A stretch of 7,054 bases of DNA, from the NCBI GenBank assembly GCA_020047875.1, contig JAIFNE010000121.1, positions 1-7,054 of the forward strand. The letters run 5' to 3'. Source of the DNA: Hydrogenophaga sp. Its GTDB lineage: Bacteria; Pseudomonadota; Gammaproteobacteria; Burkholderiales; Burkholderiaceae_C. Positions 5,024-7,054 of this stretch are shown here, in pieces. The first letter of the stretch is position 1, and every line of letters starts with the position of its first letter. The translations under genes and the position numbers were made by a program. The notes under the pieces were generated by a model. The model saw only the letters and a program-made list of their open reading frames with translations, was not told where the DNA came from and did no database searches.

Positions 5024-6400
5024 ATGACACGACATGCTGACATTGCCATCCCCTCCAGCGGCGCCTATGTGCTGCGCCGCGCGCGGGTTCCGGGCTGTTT
5101 TTTACGCCAGCCGCTGGTTGGCCAGCAGGTCGACCCCGAAGGCTCGGTTCTGCTCGACATCCACGTAGAAGGCGAGAAGATCGCAGGCGTGCGGCTGGCT
5201 GGCTCAAAGCCGGGAGATGGCGTGCAAACCGAGATTGACCTGCAGGGTCGTCAGGTGTGGGCGACGCTCATCGACATGCACGCCCATCTCGACAAGGGCC
5301 AGGTGGTGCCACGGGTTGCGCCTGACGGCAGCCTTTCTGGCGGCATCACCCTGACCGCGGCCGACCAAAGCCGCTGGACCTTGCAGGACGTGCGCCAACG
5401 CATGGAGTTCGGCATTCGCTGCGCGTACGTGCACGGGGTATCAGTGATCCGCACCCACATCGATTCGGTCGATCCACGCACCACGCCCATGAGCTGGGAG
5501 GCTTTCTCCGAGTTGCGCACCGCCTGGGCAGGCAAGATGGCTTTGCAAGCGGTAGGTATCACGCCGCTCACGGCATTTCTCGATCATTCCGGTGTTGAAT
5601 TGGCCGACAGGGTGGCCGCCGCCAAGGGCATTCTGGGTGGGTGGACCGACGGAATTGCACAGCATGGCCCGGACCGGGCCGACCTGGACGGCCTGCTCGA
5701 CAGATTCTTCAGCGCGGCCGGAGACCGCGGCCTTGATGTGGACCTGCACGTCGACCAGTCCGACGATGTTGACGCCTTCACACTTCCCGATGTCGCACGG
5801 GCGGTGCTGCGTACCGGGTTTGACGGTCGGGTCGTCGTTGACCACTGTGTCAACCTGGCGCTGCAACCCGCCTCGGTCATTGAACGCACGATCGACCTGT
5901 GCCTGCAGGCCAAACTGGCGTTCGTGACCCTGCCAACGCCGATGATGTACTTGCAGGACCGCCACGTCGGCCGCACCCCGCGCTGGCGAGGCGTGACAGT
6001 GGCGCACGAGTTGATGGCCGCGGGTGTTCCGGTGGCAATTGGCGGCGACAACTGCCGCGACGCGTGGTTCCCTTTTGGTGACCACGACATGGTCGATACG
6101 GTGAAGCAATCGGTGCGCGTCTTCCAACTCGACAACCCGATCGCGCAGGCAGTGGCCATGGCCGGGCCGATCCCGTCGGCCATCGTCGAGCAGCCCGATA
6201 TCGGGTGGATCGACGAGGGCTCGACGGCGCGCTTTATCTTGTTCGGCGCCCGCACGCTCAATGAGCTGATGTGCCGACCGCAGGCCGACCGTATCGTTAT
6301 CGACCGCGGTCAGCGCATTACCGATGCCCTGCCGGACTACGAAGAATTGACGCCCACCGCCACATTGCTTGCCTCCTCTGCCTTCCGCGCCCGCTTCTAA
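5024..6400 (+). CDS. Cytosine-deaminase-like amidohydrolase (CodA/AtzC-type subfamily)
   Basis: A 458-residue metal-dependent hydrolase of the amidohydrolase superfamily, probably cytosolic. A short N-terminal beta-sandwich (about 10-85) precedes the TIM barrel. Metal-site residues are visible: HAHLDKG (His86, His88), LHVDQ (His242), VVDHC (His274) and GGDNCRDAWFPFGDHDM (Asp342). In E. coli CodA the segment matching LHVDQSDD reads HCDEIDD, whose Glu217 is the general acid/base; here it is Gln245. CodA Asp314 corresponds to Asn343. Family members deaminate or hydrolyse ring or exocyclic C-N bonds of pyrimidines, triazines and similar heterocycles; these changes mean cytosine is not a safe substrate call. 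Start choice: ATG at 5024 has AGG seven bases upstream; an in-frame ATG at 4988, also preceded by AGGG, would add 12 residues and cannot be excluded. The gene is divergent from the binding-protein operon and convergent with the BASS transporter gene. Confidence 0.88.
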   Translation: MTRHADIAIPSSGAYVLRRARVPGCFLRQPLVGQQVDPEGSVLLDIHVEGEKIAGVRLAGSKPGDGVQTEIDLQGRQVWATLIDMHAHLDKGQVVPRVAPDGSLSGGITLTAADQSRWTLQDVRQRMEFGIRCAYVHGVSVIRTHIDSVDPRTTPMSWEAFSELRTAWAGKMALQAVGITPLTAFLDHSGVELADRVAAAKGILGGWTDGIAQHGPDRADLDGLLDRFFSAAGDRGLDVDLHVDQSDDVDAFTLPDVARAVLRTGFDGRVVVDHCVNLALQPASVIERTIDLCLQAKLAFVTLPTPMMYLQDRHVGRTPRWRGVTVAHELMAAGVPVAIGGDNCRDAWFPFGDHDMVDTVKQSVRVFQLDNPIAQAVAMAGPIPSAIVEQPDIGWIDEGSTARFILFGARTLNELMCRPQADRIVIDRGQRITDALPDYEELTPTATLLASSAFRARF

Positions 6401-6476
6401 TGTGGTGTTCGGCGCATGTTGGGTGCGCGTGCGCCCTGCTTCCCCTACTGCTCTTCGCCGGCAGCGCCTGAGCCTT

Positions 6477-7054
6477 TCAGCCAGCCACCAGTTCGCCGGA
6501 CTTCATGCGGTCGCGGAAAAAGACCGTGACCACGCTGCTGGTGAGCACGATGAACAGCGAGTACAACACCGGGATCAGCAGCGCGTCTTGCTGGATCGCT
6601 GGCCCGATGCTGAGCGTGACGATCAGCACCGCCATGGGGCCGTTCTGAATGCCGGTCTCCAGCGCGATCGTGCGGCTGCGGTTGTTGTCCTGGCGCAGCA
6701 GGCGCGCCAGGGCATAACCCAGCGCCATGCCGATCAGGCCCAGCCCGATGGCCGCGAAGTACACCGACATGGGCGTCTGCGCCAGCAGCTGATGGTTGCG
6801 CGGCACCCAGGTGGCAACCAGGAACACGATCACCACCACACCCATGAACCCGCCCAGCAGCTCGATGGTGGCGCCGATGTTGGGGTTGAGCTTGCGCAAC
6901 ACCATGCCCAGCACGGTCGGCACCAGCAGCACCATCAGCACCTGCGCCACGTTGGACGCGGGTATCTTGAATTCGCTGGAGAGGCCCGCGAGCGAGGAAT
7001 AGAACTCCAGCAGCAGCGGCACCATGACCAGCGCCAGCAGCGTGCTCACGGTGG
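6477..7054 (-). CDS. Bile acid:sodium symporter (BASS) family transporter, partial (N-terminus outside window)
   Basis: About 192 C-terminal residues of a polytopic inner-membrane protein ending RDRMKSGELVAG, with the stop at 6477-6479. The frame is open to the window edge; the visible GTG near 7049 lies inside a transmembrane helix (TVSTLLALVMVPLLL) and is not the true start. At least five further hydrophobic segments follow. The motif ETGIQNGPMAVL carries the E-x-G-x-Q-N signature of BASS/SBF proteins, in which the Glu and Gln take part in Na+ coordination. Full-length members have about 290-330 residues, so about one third is missing. Substrates range from bile acids to pantoate and other organic anions; none can be assigned here. 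It is convergent with the amidohydrolase, 76 bp apart, with no clear T-tailed terminator in the gap, and its high G+C resembles the left block rather than the catabolic cluster. Confidence 0.88.
   Translation of the reverse strand, partial: TVSTLLALVMVPLLLEFYSSLAGLSSEFKIPASNVAQVLMVLLVPTVLGMVLRKLNPNIGATIELLGGFMGVVVIVFLVATWVPRNHQLLAQTPMSVYFAAIGLGLIGMALGYALARLLRQDNNRSRTIALETGIQNGPMAVLIVTLSIGPAIQQDALLIPVLYSLFIVLTSSVVTVFFRDRMKSGELVAG

Noticed and set aside
6401..6476. Terminator in the convergent gap between the amidohydrolase and BASS genes
   Set aside because: Only short imperfect GC pairings (GCGCA...TGCGC) and no T-tract on either strand.

Overview
The window looks like chromosomal DNA of a Burkholderiales bacterium, most likely Comamonadaceae (Hydrogenophaga / Acidovorax / Variovorax type). 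The grounds are the high G+C, the protein flavour, and a C-run/G-run intergenic repeat of a kind I associate with that family. This is recognition from the sequence, not a database match. No RNA gene, insertion sequence, CRISPR array or replication origin was seen.

Left block (about 1-2030, minus strand): a membrane lipid-sugar module. A fused HAD phosphatase-UbiA prenyltransferase (558-2030) overlaps by 4 bp a small four-helix EmrE/ArnE-like transporter (202-561). The UbiA half carries the motifs of the decaprenyl-phosphate phosphoribosyltransferase (Rv3806c) branch, so the pair probably belongs to a polyprenyl-phosphate pentose (D-arabinose type) donor pathway that continues off the left edge.

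Middle block (about 2125-6400): a small catabolic cluster of distinctly lower G+C in its minus-strand part. On the minus strand run a Tat-exported NMT1/SsuA-like substrate-binding protein (3409-4464), an isochorismatase-fold cysteine hydrolase (2542-3318) and a cupin gene (2125-2545) that is broken by a frame change where residues also appear to be missing. Divergently, on the plus strand, lies a cytosine-deaminase-like amidohydrolase (5024-6400). The 559-bp divergent spacer holds a near-consensus sigma-54 promoter reading toward the binding protein and several GGTGC-type half-sites, pointing to nitrogen-limitation control. The likely logic is uptake of a small nitrogenous compound (probably a heterocycle or amide), hydrolysis by the amidohydrolase, then amide cleavage by the cysteine hydrolase. 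The substrate is unknown, and no ABC permease or ATPase gene lies in the window.

Right edge (6477-7054, minus strand): the C-terminal two thirds of a bile acid:sodium symporter (BASS) family transporter, convergent with the amidohydrolase and cut by the window end.

The points most worth a second look are the broken cupin gene, the sigma-54 promoter with its half-sites, the Glu-to-Gln change at the expected catalytic position of the amidohydrolase, and the HAD-UbiA fusion.
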